DNA from: Rhodocollybia butyracea
Lineage: Eukaryota; Basidiomycota; Agaricomycetes; Agaricales; Omphalotaceae
Assembly: GCA_015501585.1 (NCBI GenBank)
Contig: JADNRY010000016.1
Span: forward strand, 186,001 to 250,000
DNA: 64,000 bases
Reading direction: 5' to 3'
Shown here: in pieces, positions 23,600-34,583 of the stretch
How the letters are laid out: every line of letters begins with the position of its first letter
Numbering within the stretch: the first letter of the stretch is position 1
Program-made: the position numbers and the translations under genes
Notes under the pieces: model-generated
Told to the model about the DNA's origin: nothing
What the model saw: the letters and a program-made list of their open reading frames with translations, nothing else
The model's database searches: none

Positions 23600-25179
23600 A
23601 TGGAAGAAGCTGAAGAATCGCCAACACCAACGTTCGCGGAACTCGGAATAACTGGACCAATTCTAGAGACATTAAAAAAGTTAATTACACAAAACCGACG
23701 CCGATTCAAGTTCAATGCATACCTCCTGGAATTCAAAGGCGAGATATCATCGGAATTGCACCAACGGGTTCAGGAAAAACTGCTGCCTTTGTACTTCCAA
23801 TACTACATCACCTATGGGATAATCCTCATGGCCTATTCGCCTGTGTATTGGCCCCTACGCTCGAACTCGCGTTCCAGATTTCTTCGCAGTTTGACGCGTT
23901 AGGTTCGGCAATGGGTATTCGGACGGCTGTTATCGTCGGTGGAGATGAAGACCGTGTAACCCAAGCAGTAATGCTGGCCAGAAAACCGCATATCATCGTT
24001 GGTACCCCAGGTCGGTTACTCGACCATTTAAAAGTCACAAAGGGTTTCAGCTTAAAAAATCTCAAATTCTTGGTGCGTTACGACTTCTCATGGCTCGAAC
24101 GGTGCTTTAATACCTGCTTATAGATTCTTGATGAAGCCGACCGACTTTTGGATTCGGATTTTGGTATTTGCATCGACGAAATCCTCAAAGCTATACCGAC
24201 CGAGCGTACCACCTACCTTTTCTCCGCCACACTAACAGACAAGGTCGCTAAATTGCAGCGGGCAAATCTGCGAAATCCTGTCAAAGTGCAGGTCTCTACC
24301 AAGTACGTCTAGGTCTCCATCAATAACTGCATCCACCGACACAATTCCAGGTATCAAACTGTCTCGTCACTTCTACAATACTACCTACTGTGTCCTCTAG
24401 TCAAGAAAGAGGTCACCTTGGTATCCTTATTGAACTCTATGGCTCAAAACTCTGTCATTATCTTCGTACGCACCAAGGACTTTTGTCAAAAGTAAATATC
24501 TTGTCATCTCTGCCTTGTACGAAGCTTATCTATCGGTAGGTTAGCAATCATTCTACGTATTCTCGGTTTCCAATCCGTCCCTCTTCACGGCGAAATGTCT
24601 CAAAGTCAAAGACTAGGTACTGATTCGTCCACTATTATATCACTTTGACTTATGGTATTTCACAGGTGCACTCAATCGCTTCAAAAGCGAAGGCTCAAAT
24701 ATCCTTGTAGCGACCGACTTGGCGAGCCGGTAAGAACCCATAAGACCTGGCACATCGCTGCGTCTCTAAATCAGCTGTCTTTCAGTGGTCTCGATATCCC
24801 TTCAGTTGACATTGTAATAAACTACGATACTCCGACTCATTCAAAGGACTACATACATCGAGTGGGACGAACTGCTCGTGCAGGTCGTTCCGGAAAAGCC
24901 ATACTGATGACTACGCAATACGACATTGAATTCCTACAACGTTTAGAACAGGTCCTAGGACACAAACTGGAATCATACCCGGTCGATCTTGAAGAACTAG
25001 ATTTCCTGCGAGAGCGAGTTGACGAGGCGGGCAGAGTTGCCGCAAATCAGCTTAGGGAAGAGTATATGTCGAAAGGAGGCAAAGATGGTCGCAAGCGGCG
25101 GAAAGTGTTGGCTAGTGCTGATCGGGATGGAGAGGACGATGAGTTACCTATGCATACCTTCAAAAAGAAGCGTAGGTAG
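23600..25179 (+). CDS. RRP3: DEAD-box RNA helicase Rrp3/DDX47
   Basis: Rrp3 is a nucleolar helicase for 18S pre-rRNA processing. Exons are 23600-24072, 24124-24302, 24351-24491, 24540-24616, 24666-24729 and 24786-25179, about 442 residues. Motifs in order are the Q motif PTPIQ, Walker [55 protein letters not shown] and [11 protein letters not shown] basic tail ends KKKRR. One A is missing near 23681-23685: the conserved [11 protein letters not shown] needs TTAAATTAC but the sequence reads TTAATTAC. Motif Ia reads APTLELAFQ, with Leu replacing the almost invariant Arg of PTREL. Rrp3 rather than another DEAD protein is inferred from overall motifs and short length. Confidence 0.9.
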
Positions 25180-25214
25180 TTTCTGTACCATCATGTTGTG
25201 ATCTTCGCTTCTCG

Positions 25215-26110
25215 GGATAGTTGTTACGATCCGACGTTCGAAAACTCGTATCACCGTCGTCTGGCATATTCCTCTGGACCATCGTCTACTTCTGCCATTA
25301 GTATGCCCATTTTGTATCGTGTATGCGGGATTCTCGCGTGAACATATGGCGGATACTTTAAAAAACCTTTATCGCCATCTTTGACCGAGGATGAGACACA
25401 TGAAGGACCCTGATGATACGTCGGCGCAGTGGGAAAAGTGCGTCACTAACCTGGTGGCTTCTGCGATATCCGACGATGGAAATAGATCGTCGTCTCTGAC
25501 CTGTATAAAACAAAGCAGGACTTAAAGGTGAATGAGATGTCGACGGCAGACGAAGAAAATGCAGAAGACAGCGAGAGCAGCGATGAAGACGACGACTCTC
25601 CTCTTCTAGGAAGCGTTTCCCTTATTGCTATTAGTGCAGATGGCCAGTGGCTAGCAACAACTGACGATCGTTGTAGAACCCATGTTTTCAATTTAGACTC
25701 CATACAGGTAAAGATTCCATATCCTTGTGATTGTAGGCCTAGACAGTTTACCTTCTTTCCGGCATCACTACCCTCCTTCCAACATCCCTGGCGTTTGATT
25801 CCGCCAGCCCGAACTTTCTCATCCTTGCCTTCCCCAACAACACTTTCCAAGTCTACGACGTCGAAACTCGACAATTTCCTGCCTGGTCTCACGAGTTATG
25901 CAACAACCTCCTGAAAAATTTCACGACGCTCCACGATCCAATTATTGGTGTTACTTTTGAACCGCCCCCAGCTGGAGTCCCATCACAGTCTTCTGGAAAA
26001 TTTGCCGTCTTTTGGGGTTCGAGTTGGCTGTGTAAAATGAGGTTTGAAGATGGTCCCTTTAAAGAGAGGTTCTCGAAGAAAAGACGGCGAGAAGCATGGA
26101 AAAGCGGTAT
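25215..26110 (+). pseudogene. Inverted, partial, degenerate copy of UTP4
   Basis: On the strand opposite to UTP4 this matches pieces of exons 5, 6 and 7: YHRRLAYSSGPSSTS, KKPLSPSLTEDET, STADEENAEDSESSDEDDD, then the exon 6-7 intron and AFPNNTFQVYDVETR-like sequence down to ERFSKKRRREA. Large internal parts are missing and the order is kept. The intron is retained but its acceptor is changed (CCAG to CCGG), so it arose as DNA and is not spliceable there. It ends near 26110, short of the conserved C-terminus. Confidence 0.88.
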
Positions 26111-26359
26111 TATACCAGCCATGGTCAGTCAATGGCCACTGATCCCCCCTTCCTCCCCCACTCTTTTGTAGTGATCTAGCCCAGTGACACACGGTGATCC
26201 TCGAGGATCCTCGATGACCCATGATTCGCCGAGTTCAGAGTTTCTAAAAATGCTTAATTAGCGCCGCCGCCGACTGTTGAAAGAGTTAGTCTGTACCACA
26301 GTGTACTTACCCGAGCGTTCTAGAGAGCTTCATTGACAATATTTCAAGGCATGTAAGTG

Positions 26360-26575
26360 CTACCAGTCCCAGAAATAGTACAACAGCATGCTCGTACACA
26401 GAATGCATAAAGACACCTGCACGATAATCTTCTGCTGAGCGGAAGATTGTACATTGATTGCCTGCGAGTACCAATTGTTTTTTGACTTCAAAAGCTCTCT
26501 TGAGTGGTCTTTAGGGTTGGAACTTGTAATCGGCCCAGAGGACAAGGATGTGGAGTCCATGCCTGGAGTGGCCAT
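26360..26575 (-). CDS. Short ORF with C-terminal membrane segment
   Basis: An ATG-initiated ORF of 71 codons is hydrophilic (GMDSTSLSSGPITSSNPKDH) and ends with one hydrophobic segment, IIVQVSLCILCTSMLLYYF, and stop. It lies 240 bases downstream of the stop of the CBS/PB1 copy on the same strand. The full CBS/PB1 gene ends in a membrane segment, whereas this copy does not, so the ORF might be a further exon of it. There is no direct evidence of splicing. Confidence 0.35.
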   Translation of the reverse strand: MATPGMDSTSLSSGPITSSNPKDHSRELLKSKNNWYSQAINVQSSAQQKIIVQVSLCILCTSMLLYYFWDW

Positions 26576-26815
26576 ACATATACTTAGACCTGGTCAAGCA
26601 ATAAACTTGGGTGAAAAATATTGCATATGTATCACTGTCTTCTACTCACTTGGTTCAAGGTTTTGCATCAGGTATTGATTAAATGTTTCATTCTGGTTGA
26701 TGATGTTAGCTGAATTAAACTGGCTATTGTGCACCTCAAAGTCAGAGGCAAACGAAAATGCACTATAGGTATGAGTTTATTCAGTCTTTGTGTAGAACAA
26801 AGAATAAGCATCAAA

Positions 26816-29012
26816 TCACCCAAAATTTGCTTGATCCAGAGTGCGTGTGGCAGAGGCTGGGGCCTCGACAGGAATCTGGGGCACCTGCGAGTGAGGATTC
26901 AGGGCAACAGGTATTTCAGTAGTGGTAGTTTGCAGTTGGGATTGTGGTTGTTCGTCCTCGCTAATACGAGGGAATGAGGTGAGGTCAGAATGGTGAGAAA
27001 AGCTCCCGCTAGATTGTAAAGTGCGTATGTCTGGACGGTGAGAACCAGAGAATATAGACTCTGTAGTAGCTTCCGCTGCCATCTCTTCGCTTTTCCCCAC
27101 TCCAGCCTCATCCCAGGCCTTGCCTCCCTGAACGAATAACACGACACGATCGGAACCAGAAATCCTAGCGATCTTGACTGCATCGGACACATTATGGTCG
27201 GATGTCATCAGAACAGTGTCGCCGTCTCCATCAGTGTAGGATAAGCTGAAGTCTATGGGATCTGGACGGACAACTTTGGGATCCGAAGGCTTGAATTCGG
27301 CGAAGAAGGGATCAGTCGCCAGTTTCGCAGCTACGATTTTCCGAAGATGTTCGATATCGTCATGTCGGGACTGGAAGCGATGAGTTCGTCCGCTAGGAGT
27401 GCGGAACTTAAAGACATATGTATCACCGTCAACTGGTAGAGGAGCATCGATTGAAGATTCATCATCCATGACAGAAGCAGAGTCATTGGGCACTTCAGAG
27501 TGAGGAGAATGTAGATGAGAGAGGCTCGCGCTAGATTGTGAAGCGCGTATGTCTGAATCAGGCAACAGAGATTCCGTATCATCATCGCCAAGGGCATCGA
27601 AGAAACGACCCCACAACGGACCTCCGTCTGTCTCCGGTTCTGCACTCACGGCATTCATCTGTAGAAATTGTGAGGATACCGTGTATAAGAACCAGAAAGA
27701 AACTTGCTTGTTCCAACGTCGCGTATGCCAATGTAAGGACATCCACGATAGCCACAAGACGGCCATCAGTCTCCACAACAGGTAGATTTAGGTAATGCCC
27801 GGCTGCGTTTATTATGAACATTTTGTGTGTATAATGATGAAACATTATCACTTACTGTGCATCTTCTTCAACGCATCGTGAACACTGAGGGTCGGAGGCG
27901 CGGTATCAGGATGAGGAGTCATTACTCGCACAACGCTGCATCGTCCGGCATCCAATCCTGCGGCGATAACTCGAAGAACAACATCTTTGCTGGTAAAGAT
28001 GCCCGCAATCCTTGATGTTGTTTGCATTCCCGGAGATGTAGCAACACCTTCCATAACACAAACCGCCGTTGTCCTTCTTTCCTTCATTAGCTTGGCGATC
28101 TCATGAACTGTAGTCTTGGGTCCGACAGTAGCAGGCTGGGTTCTTGAATCCATAACCGTTGTGAGATCAAGCAAAGCGGTCCTTTCACGTAGCTTTTCGG
28201 CCCAAGCGAGCATGGCGGCGGCTTGAGGGTCAGATTTTACACTTCCAAGCTCAGACTGAACTCCAGTCATGGCATTAAACAGCTGTTCAGAAGCAGCAGA
28301 GCTACGTTCCACCTTTCCCAGGACTTCATGGAAGACTTTAGTGATGTCCAGTAATCCAACGACATTTCCGTCGGCATTGCAGACGGGCTGGAGCAGGAGT
28401 AAGACGAGATTTTACAGACAGGCCTGAATCGTACGTACCAAGTGTCTGAAGTGTCGAGACACCATTAGCTCCAGAACCTCTGTAGCATTAGTGGTTTCTT
28501 GGGTGACCATCGGATTCCAGGTCATGATCTCATGTACCGGTGTTAGGTGAGGATCCAATCCCTCAGCAGTGACCTTTGAAGGTTTTAGGTCAATACAAAA
28601 CTGAAGCAAGAAGGTCAAATACCCTGTATGCCAGATCTTTCGCCGTGAAAATACCACTCAACCTTTCTTCGTCATCTACAACAAGGACACAGTCTGTTCG
28701 TTTGGCAGCGCATAACTGACTGGCTTCTGCAACAGTAATGTTCTCTGGAACTGTAAGAGCTGGAGAAGGCTTTAATGCCGCAATGGTGCCCTTTTGAGCA
28801 GAAGCTTTGTTGTCACGTCTGCGCTGTTGGGTTTGAGTAGTGGAGATGGCTCGCTTTCGTAAAAGTTCGGATTCAATCTTTTTGCGTATGGCCTAAGTGG
28901 ATTTAAAATTCAGGATTGCTTTTTATAAAGGCTAAAGGTAAGGAGCGCGAACTTCATCTCTTTTCGAAGCTTTCTTTCGTGTTTCTGACTGGAGACTAGA
29001 AAAAGAAGACAT
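26816..29012 (-). CDS. CBS-domain / PB1-domain protein, second copy (lacks N-terminus and membrane tail)
   Basis: Exons are 28953-29012, 28623-28892, 28439-28573, 27856-28387, 27708-27802 and 26816-27658, about 644 residues. Four CBS motifs (DCVLVVDDEERLSGIFTAKD; HEIMTWNPMVTQ; AVCVMEGVATSPGM; LNLPVVETDGRLVAIVDVL) are followed by a PB1 domain (TYVFKFRTPSGRTHRFQSR ... FSLSYTDGDGDTVLM). CBS pairs usually bind adenine nucleotides; PB1 mediates pairing with other PB1 proteins. The gene is a close paralogue of 45698-48066, in inverted orientation. It starts at the equivalent of residue 46 of that copy and ends in a different, Gln/Thr/Pro-rich tail. Intron 5 has a GC donor (CAA then GCAAGT) where the paralogue has GT. 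The frame is open throughout, so it may be functional. Confidence 0.82.
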
Positions 29013-29334
29013 TGAGGAATGCGTATTGACGCGAACAATCTCACAGTCCAATCTCAATCCTAATTCCGAACTAAAATCGTCGTAGTGCACGATCTGCTGT
29101 CATAGTCGACAAATGGTTCAAGTTGTTCCAGCCGACTAGTCGTAGGAGCATGCACAATGCCACATTTCAAGTAGTAATTTCACTTCGCTTACTATGGTCA
29201 CTTCGTTTTACCACCAATTTACGCTCCTTGCACATTTTGTAAATCCGGGCACCCTATGAATTACTTTCCAAAGGCGAACCAAATCTACGGGCATATGCAA
29301 AGTTCACTAGATACTGTTAGCTGTTACATGTTAC
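29013..29334. other. Upstream region of CBS/PB1 copy, no gene seen
   Basis: This stretch holds the promoter side of the CBS/PB1 copy. It may also contain the right-hand junction of the inserted segment. No ORF or repeat is supported. Confidence 0.4.
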
Positions 29335-29975
29335 AGACTTACAGTTGAGCTTGGGCATCCGATCGTTTCCTCCACGACTAGATCCTCTGCATAGCACTAG
29401 TACGAATTGGATATGGCAAACTGCAAACTGGGCGACAGTGGACAGACAATTAGTGGGCGCGAGTCACGAAAATGTTGGGCTTGAACCGGCTCTGAGGCGC
29501 CGTGCGCCGCTTTTACCACAACCTCCACGAACTTCAACTCTCTCTTTTTAAACCATCCAGCAAGGACTATTCGTGTGTTTGATTACACAGGCCTTTGCTC
29601 GGAGAGTCGAAACTCACCCAAATTCCGCGCCAATTCTTCTTGTCCAGCTTTCAAACACTACAAACTTTTCCATAGTGCAATTTTCGTTTCGCTTGTCCCT
29701 TGCTCGATAATATCGACCTCGGCATGCTTTACTACCCGACAACTCTGTTCACCCCATCCTTATCCCTCAGCTAAAAAGATACATCTCGAGTTCGCCCACA
29801 GGAGGATTTGAGATGAAAGCTGAACGCGTTCAAACGAGCTGAAACGCATGCGTCTTGAGATGCGGGGTTTGGTAGCTCAAAAGCAAGATATTCTTTCCGT
29901 CGTTTGTAGGCGTCATCGGCAGCAAACTTTCGCTGTCGTTTTCAAAGTCACATTCGGAACCCCCTTGCTCGCTCC
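29335..29975 (+). repeat. Inverted, degenerate copy of the 18.6-19.2 kb region
   Basis: Read on the plus strand this matches the minus strand of about 18.6-19.16 kb in collinear order. Shared blocks include TTGGGCATCC, AACTGGGC, GGCGCGAGTC, AACTTCAACTCTC, CCTCGGCATGCT, ACTACCCGA, CATCTCGAGTTC, GAAAGCTGAAC, GCAAGATATTCT and CAAACTTTCGCTG. It carries many substitutions and small indels, and no long ORF. With the UTP4 fragment at 25.2-26.1 kb it makes up an inverted duplicate of the 18.6-21.0 kb segment, interrupted by the CBS/PB1 copy. Confidence 0.8.
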
Positions 29976-30724
29976 GGAAGTACCGTTGTGGTCTTCGCAT
30001 TTCGGGATAACCGTTGCGATTTGAAGGAAAGAGGAGCACGACTGAGTGGTATATACGCATCATCTATCTGCTTCCTTCCTACCGACAAAGGAATCCGATA
30101 GACCAGGAGCTTTAGCAAGTATTCCGCTGCTCCTCATACGTCCGGCGTTTAATTCGTCCGCTCTTTTGTTTCATTAACTGTCCTTCAAGTACCCTTAAAC
30201 TTTCCCTCCCAGTGGAAATCCCTGCTCCCTGCTCACTGTCCATGTGTAGTTAACTTACGGTTATTGTTCCGATGCGATAGATCGCCGAAGACCGAGAAGA
30301 AACTTATACTTATACTTACGAAGATTCGGAGAACTGAAGCTTGTTCTGGTCTAGTAACTATAGCATTTGTAGTTATTTCCTTATTTCCCTCATCATCGCT
30401 CGGCACCATATTATATTGAACAAAGCCTGTGTGCTCTTTTGAGCTGTCAAGTAAACCCTGCTCTAATCTTCCAGTACACATCTGCATTAGCACAGAACTC
30501 CCGACGGAAAAACGCACATTCATGACGTTTTTGGAGCGAACATCTCGCTCAACCTGGGGTAGCAAAGGGTAGCATATGAAAGGTTACTCTAGATCTGTTT
30601 AGGTGGTGCGATACAACACCGGGGTCTTATTTTTCACAATCAATATAAATAACCGGCTTTCAAAAATTTCAGGGCCCACACAAACCCAAAAACCCACAAC
30701 ACATTGAAACAAGAAGACACAATA
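29976..30724. other. Intergenic region
   Basis: Only short ORFs without recognisable content occur. The last 100 bases are the promoter and 5' UTR of the oxygenase gene, with a TATAAATA-like sequence (ATATAAATAACC near 30645) about 80 bases before the ATG. Confidence 0.45.
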
Positions 30725-32112
30725 ATGCCAGTCTCAATCAGAGAACTCCCTGAATGGCCCTCTGACATCGAAGCACACCCGCTTCTCGTCATAGACTATC
30801 AGCTTCTGAAGGAGGGCAATAAAGCTGAAATCGAGAGGCTTTGGGATGCTGGGACGCATTTGGGTTTCTGGTAGTGAGTAGCAGCCCGACTTGATGAATG
30901 GCATATGCATGGATTGAATACTCATATGAGGATGAATTTTTAATTCCACAGCTTGAAGAATTATGGTGCCGAGCAGGATTTCATCGCGATGTGGGCTATG
31001 GCAGAGGAGCTCTTCAAGCTTCCGCTGGAGGAAAAGATGAAATACGAGCAGGGAGACGACGGGATGTCCTTCGGGTTAGCTCCTTCCTAATAAAACCTAT
31101 ATTGATTAACACCCCTACTTACCACCGAGTCCCCTCTTACACCAGATACAAAGCCATCGGCCGCTACATCGTAGACGCCGCCGGCAACCCCGACCCAGTC
31201 GAAGGCGTCGATATCGCGAAAGACGACGCCCTCTCCTACCCCAAGATCTCCCGCCGCTCCTACCCCGGCGTCGTCGGCGACCTCATGCCCCCCATCATCA
31301 CCCCCTTCGTCGAGAAATGCCTCGGCATCACGGACACCATGATCGACATCTTCAACGATAAACTCGAGTTGCCCAAGGGCACCCTCGCGAGTGTCCATCA
31401 GCGAAATGATTTCAGCGCCAGCGAGACGAGGACGATTAAGGCTCCTGCGAATTTGACCCCGGGGAAATTGGCGGTTGGGGGGCACACGGATTTCGGGACG
31501 TTGAGCCTGTTGGTGAATAACCTTGGGGGGTTGCAGGTTCTTCCGCCTGGAACGACGGAGTGGTGTTACGTCAGGGTATATTAAGTTTCTCGAGATTTCT
31601 AGATTCTATGGTTCACTCACCTACCGCGTTATCGCAGCCTTTACCAGGACACCTAATCTGCAACGTCGGCGACACTCTCACCATGTTTAGCGGGGGACTG
31701 CTAAACTCCAACATCCACCGTGTTATGTGCGTAGCAAGTAAATCCTCCCTGGAATATACGTACTAATCCTTTTCCTTTTTCGCTTTCCAGCCCCCCACCC
31801 GGATCCCAATCAAAATACGACCGATGGTCCCAGGTGTACTTCTCGCGGCCCTCAGACACCGCCCCATTAAAGCCTTTCCTCGAGAGCCCCCTCATCGCGG
31901 AAGCGTTTAACAAATTAACCCCGGAAAGGCAAAAGGCGCTCAGCCCGGGGGTGCCCTCGTACGAATGGCACACGAGACGGCAGAAGAATTATAGGACGAA
32001 TAATCATAAGGTTAGTTTGAATCAAGTCTAGAGAGCCTATACTCACTTGTGACCTTTGTAGGGAGCAGAGACGTGGGCTGCTAATAGAGGGACTGAAAAT
32101 GGCCGCGCGTGA
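30725..32112 (+). CDS. 2-oxoglutarate/Fe(II)-dependent oxygenase (isopenicillin N synthase-like)
   Basis: Exons are 30725-30873, 30952-31074, 31146-31575, 31638-31726, 31791-32010 and 32062-32112, all in phase, about 353 residues. The N-terminal half resembles the DIOX_N domain (HPLLVIDYQLLKEGN ... WDAGTHLGFWYLKNYGAEQ). The double-stranded beta-helix carries the iron ligands HTDFG and the distal His in NSNIHRV, and the 2-oxoglutarate Arg/Ser pair in DRWSQVYFS. Substrate is unknown; members act in gibberellin, penicillin and other specialised metabolism or in detoxification. Exon 3 is clearly richer in G+C than its neighbours. No other biosynthetic gene is adjacent, so a cluster is not supported. 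Confidence 0.88.
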
Positions 32113-32477
32113 TTTCGTGATCCGACGCTTTGACCGCGCATCAAATTATTTACGTGAAATGTTGTGGGATAATATAAAAAGAACTTGTACAAATATTCTA
32201 CGCACGCCGACTTGAGGCGGGTCTTTATCGATTATCACGACCTGGGTGTGATTTTTTCCCTTCTATAACGCGGCTATAGATCTAGGGTTGACAAGACGCT
32301 GAGCTTCCAATGAGAAGACTCGCGCAGCGAACGTTTGAAGTGAAACATGTGAATTCGTGTCTATATTCGATGATACTTTAGTTAGTTACTTGTATACTAT
32401 TTCCCGGTGAAAGAAGAAAGAAAGAAAGATAAAAGGTACTAGAGCTACATTTCGAAGGAATAGGAATGTCTGAGAAT
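32113..32477. other. Convergent intergenic region
   Basis: This lies between the 3' ends of the oxygenase and Sym1-like genes. It contains AT-rich 3' UTR-like sequence and a purine tract of GAAA units near 32410. No gene is seen. Confidence 0.45.
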
Positions 32478-33393
32478 CTAAGTGTCCAAGGTTTTGCGCA
32501 ATTTCGTTTCGCGGTCCTGCTTGTGATCCTCCCTGAATGATACCGAAAGAACGTGAATGAACATCATAGAATAAAGAGAAACGAACGACGAAAAACGTAC
32601 CTAGAGTTAATAATAGATAGATAAAGGGTCCAGAATATCCCACAGGTGGACTGGAACGGGACGCGATAGGAGAGAGGCATGAACCTGAAGTTTATCAGTT
32701 GGGCGATAGGCCAGACTTGCCAGTTTGTGATGAGAGCGGGGGAGTAGAGGTCGGAGAATTTTTGTTTGATCTGGGGGATGGTACGGCCTTCCATGACGCC
32801 CATGGAGCTGAGGAAGAGGCAGAGCTAGAGATGGAGAAGGTGTGAGTACAGCTTTGACGAAGGTATGGAAAAGGCGGTACCCCAATGGGAGCCCTACATA
32901 GGTGATTAGATGGAAACGAAAGTGAAAGGAGTAGGTTGACGTACATGATTATCTGGTCTGCTGCTACCCTCTGGGATAGTGCTTTCAGACTGACTTTGTC
33001 GGAACCAGGAGAAACACGAAGGGGAAAACGGCGTTCGAGAAAAGTGTTCCATCGTCCGATAAGGGGACCTGGCACGAATAAACAACAAGGCGAGTGTAAC
33101 GACTCGGTAAAAACTCACTAATGGCGAAACCAAAACAAAAGAATCGTAAAGTACGGTCTATATCATATCGCGCTGGACCAGAATGGTCCTGTTTCCCATA
33201 CTGATTGCTGCGGTTAGCATAGGCAACATAAAAAAGGGGGATAAAAGGGGATGAAAACACTGACAATATTCTGATAACTCTGAGCAATAAAATCGCCTAG
33301 AGCGTTGAGGCTACCACCGGTTACGGCGAGAGTTGTGTTTGGGCGGGAATGGAAAGATTTTTGATAAGCTCGAGCTACGGCGAGGTTAGCCAT
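32478..33393 (-). CDS. SYM1: Mpv17/PMP22 family membrane protein, Sym1-like
   Basis: Exons are 33265-33393, 33119-33200, 32945-33068, 32881-32893 (13 bases), 32601-32824 and 32478-32532, about 208 residues in one open frame. Family blocks are YQKSFHSRPNTTLAVTGG, LGDFIAQ, RTLRFFCFGFAI, GRWNTFLERRFP, ADQIIMAPIG, SSMGVMEG, NWQVWPIAQLINFRFMPL and WTLYLSIINSREDHKQD. Four membrane segments are expected. Fungal Sym1 is an inner mitochondrial membrane protein needed under heat stress and for ethanol metabolism, while other members are peroxisomal, so location is inferred. The tiny exon encodes part of the MAPIG block. Confidence 0.9.
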
Positions 33394-33692
33394 AAAAAGT
33401 GTGGGGAGTGGATAAAGATGATTTTTACGGGTGGATGCATATCCCGAACCCCCGCAAGTGACGGAAGAGCTGACGAGGAGTCGAGAGCGGAGTGCGCTCC
33501 AAAAAATTAAATTATTAATTAATAATTGATCGAGAATCACGTGAATAGTCACGACGCGTCTTGACGCGGGTGTGCACGGACCAGGTCCGGACCGCTGCTT
33601 TAAAAGGCGAGAATCTGGGAGAGTGCGTCCAAGCATTCTTAGACTCGTACCACTACCATATAACCCACTCAGACTATATCTTTGTACTCGCC
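33394..33692. promoter_or_regulatory. Divergent promoter with CGG palindrome, Sym1-like / secreted protein
   Basis: The 299 bases between the two ATG codons contain an AT-only block (AAATTATTAATTAATAATTG near 33508), a CACGTG E-box at about 33539-33544, ACGCGT at about 33554, and a perfect inverted repeat CGGACC-A-GGTCCG at 33577-33589. The last resembles sites of dimeric Zn2Cys6 factors. Site identity is inferred only from pattern. Confidence 0.5.
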
Positions 33693-34364
33693 ATGTCTAC
33701 CTTCTCTCGCCTTTTGTCGTTTGTCGTCGTGCTCGTCTTCATCTTTGCCAACGTGCAGTCCGTTGCGGCTCTCCCTGTGAACGCTACTCAGATCGCCGAA
33801 TCGCGCAAGCTTCATCACGCGTACGACTCGCAGTCACAGTCACAGCCGCAATCGTCGCCGTCGACGCCGGAAAGCGCGTTCACTGGCTCGACTGGTCCTT
33901 CTAGAGGTGGAAATGTCGGGAAAGACGGTTCAGGACATGGCGATGGTTTACAACTTCTCAACGTTTTGTCGAGTAAGTTGATCTCGCTAGTTGATTTCGC
34001 CATTACTCTGACACTTTTTCACAGACAATGGTGGCGATGGCGGTAAATCGGAATCAGGCGATGCTCGAGTAAACTGCAAACGCGACGGTCCTGCACCTGG
34101 CGCATACACGGGCGCAACAGGTGATGTTTCTGGAGGTGACACGAGCGGAAGTAACAGCTGGATCAACTTGCTCTCTGGTTCGTTCTCGTTCTTGCTTTCA
34201 TCGTTGTCTGTCCTGATTATATGCGCTTTTTCTCTCCAGGTAACGGCGGACCCGGCGGTCTTTCCCAATCTGGAGACTCGACCGTTTGCCCCGACGAAAC
34301 CTACCACGGCGAAAACCACCACGACGAAGACCACCACGACGAAAACCAGCACGATGAAAACTAG
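33693..34364 (+). CDS. Small secreted protein with His/Asp/Glu-rich tail
   Basis: Exons are 33693-33972, 34025-34177 and 34240-34364, about 185 residues. A clear signal peptide (FSRLLSFVVVLVFIFANVQS, cleavage near VAA-LP) is followed by a Ser/Gln/Gly-rich region, one CKR that could be a Kex2 site, and a C-terminal tail with repeating HHDE units (HGENHHDEDHHDENQHDEN). The tail could bind divalent metals; that is inference from composition. I recognise no family. Only two Cys occur in the mature part. The start context is good (CGCCATGTC). Confidence 0.72.
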
Positions 34365-34583
34365 CACCTCGACGACGCACACTCTAACGACACGGAACAC
34401 GGACTTTGCATGTAGAATCAGTAAATTTGTACCATCATCACATCCACATCGTAGACTTCCTGTATCATACAACTCAACATACCTAGCATCGATAAACCAA
34501 TTGTACACATTTAGCATACATAAATTCACTCGTCTCTATCTCGAACTTTATCGTCACAGCAAGCAAGTATATTTTCGAGGTTA

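Noticed and set aside
26816..29012. CBS/PB1 copy treated as a processed pseudogene
   Set aside because: All introns of the paralogue are present and the frame is open, so it is a DNA-level copy and may be functional.
31087..31485. Minus-strand ORF of 132 codons rich in Gly/Asp/Val
   Set aside because: It is a shadow of the G+C-rich oxygenase exon 3.
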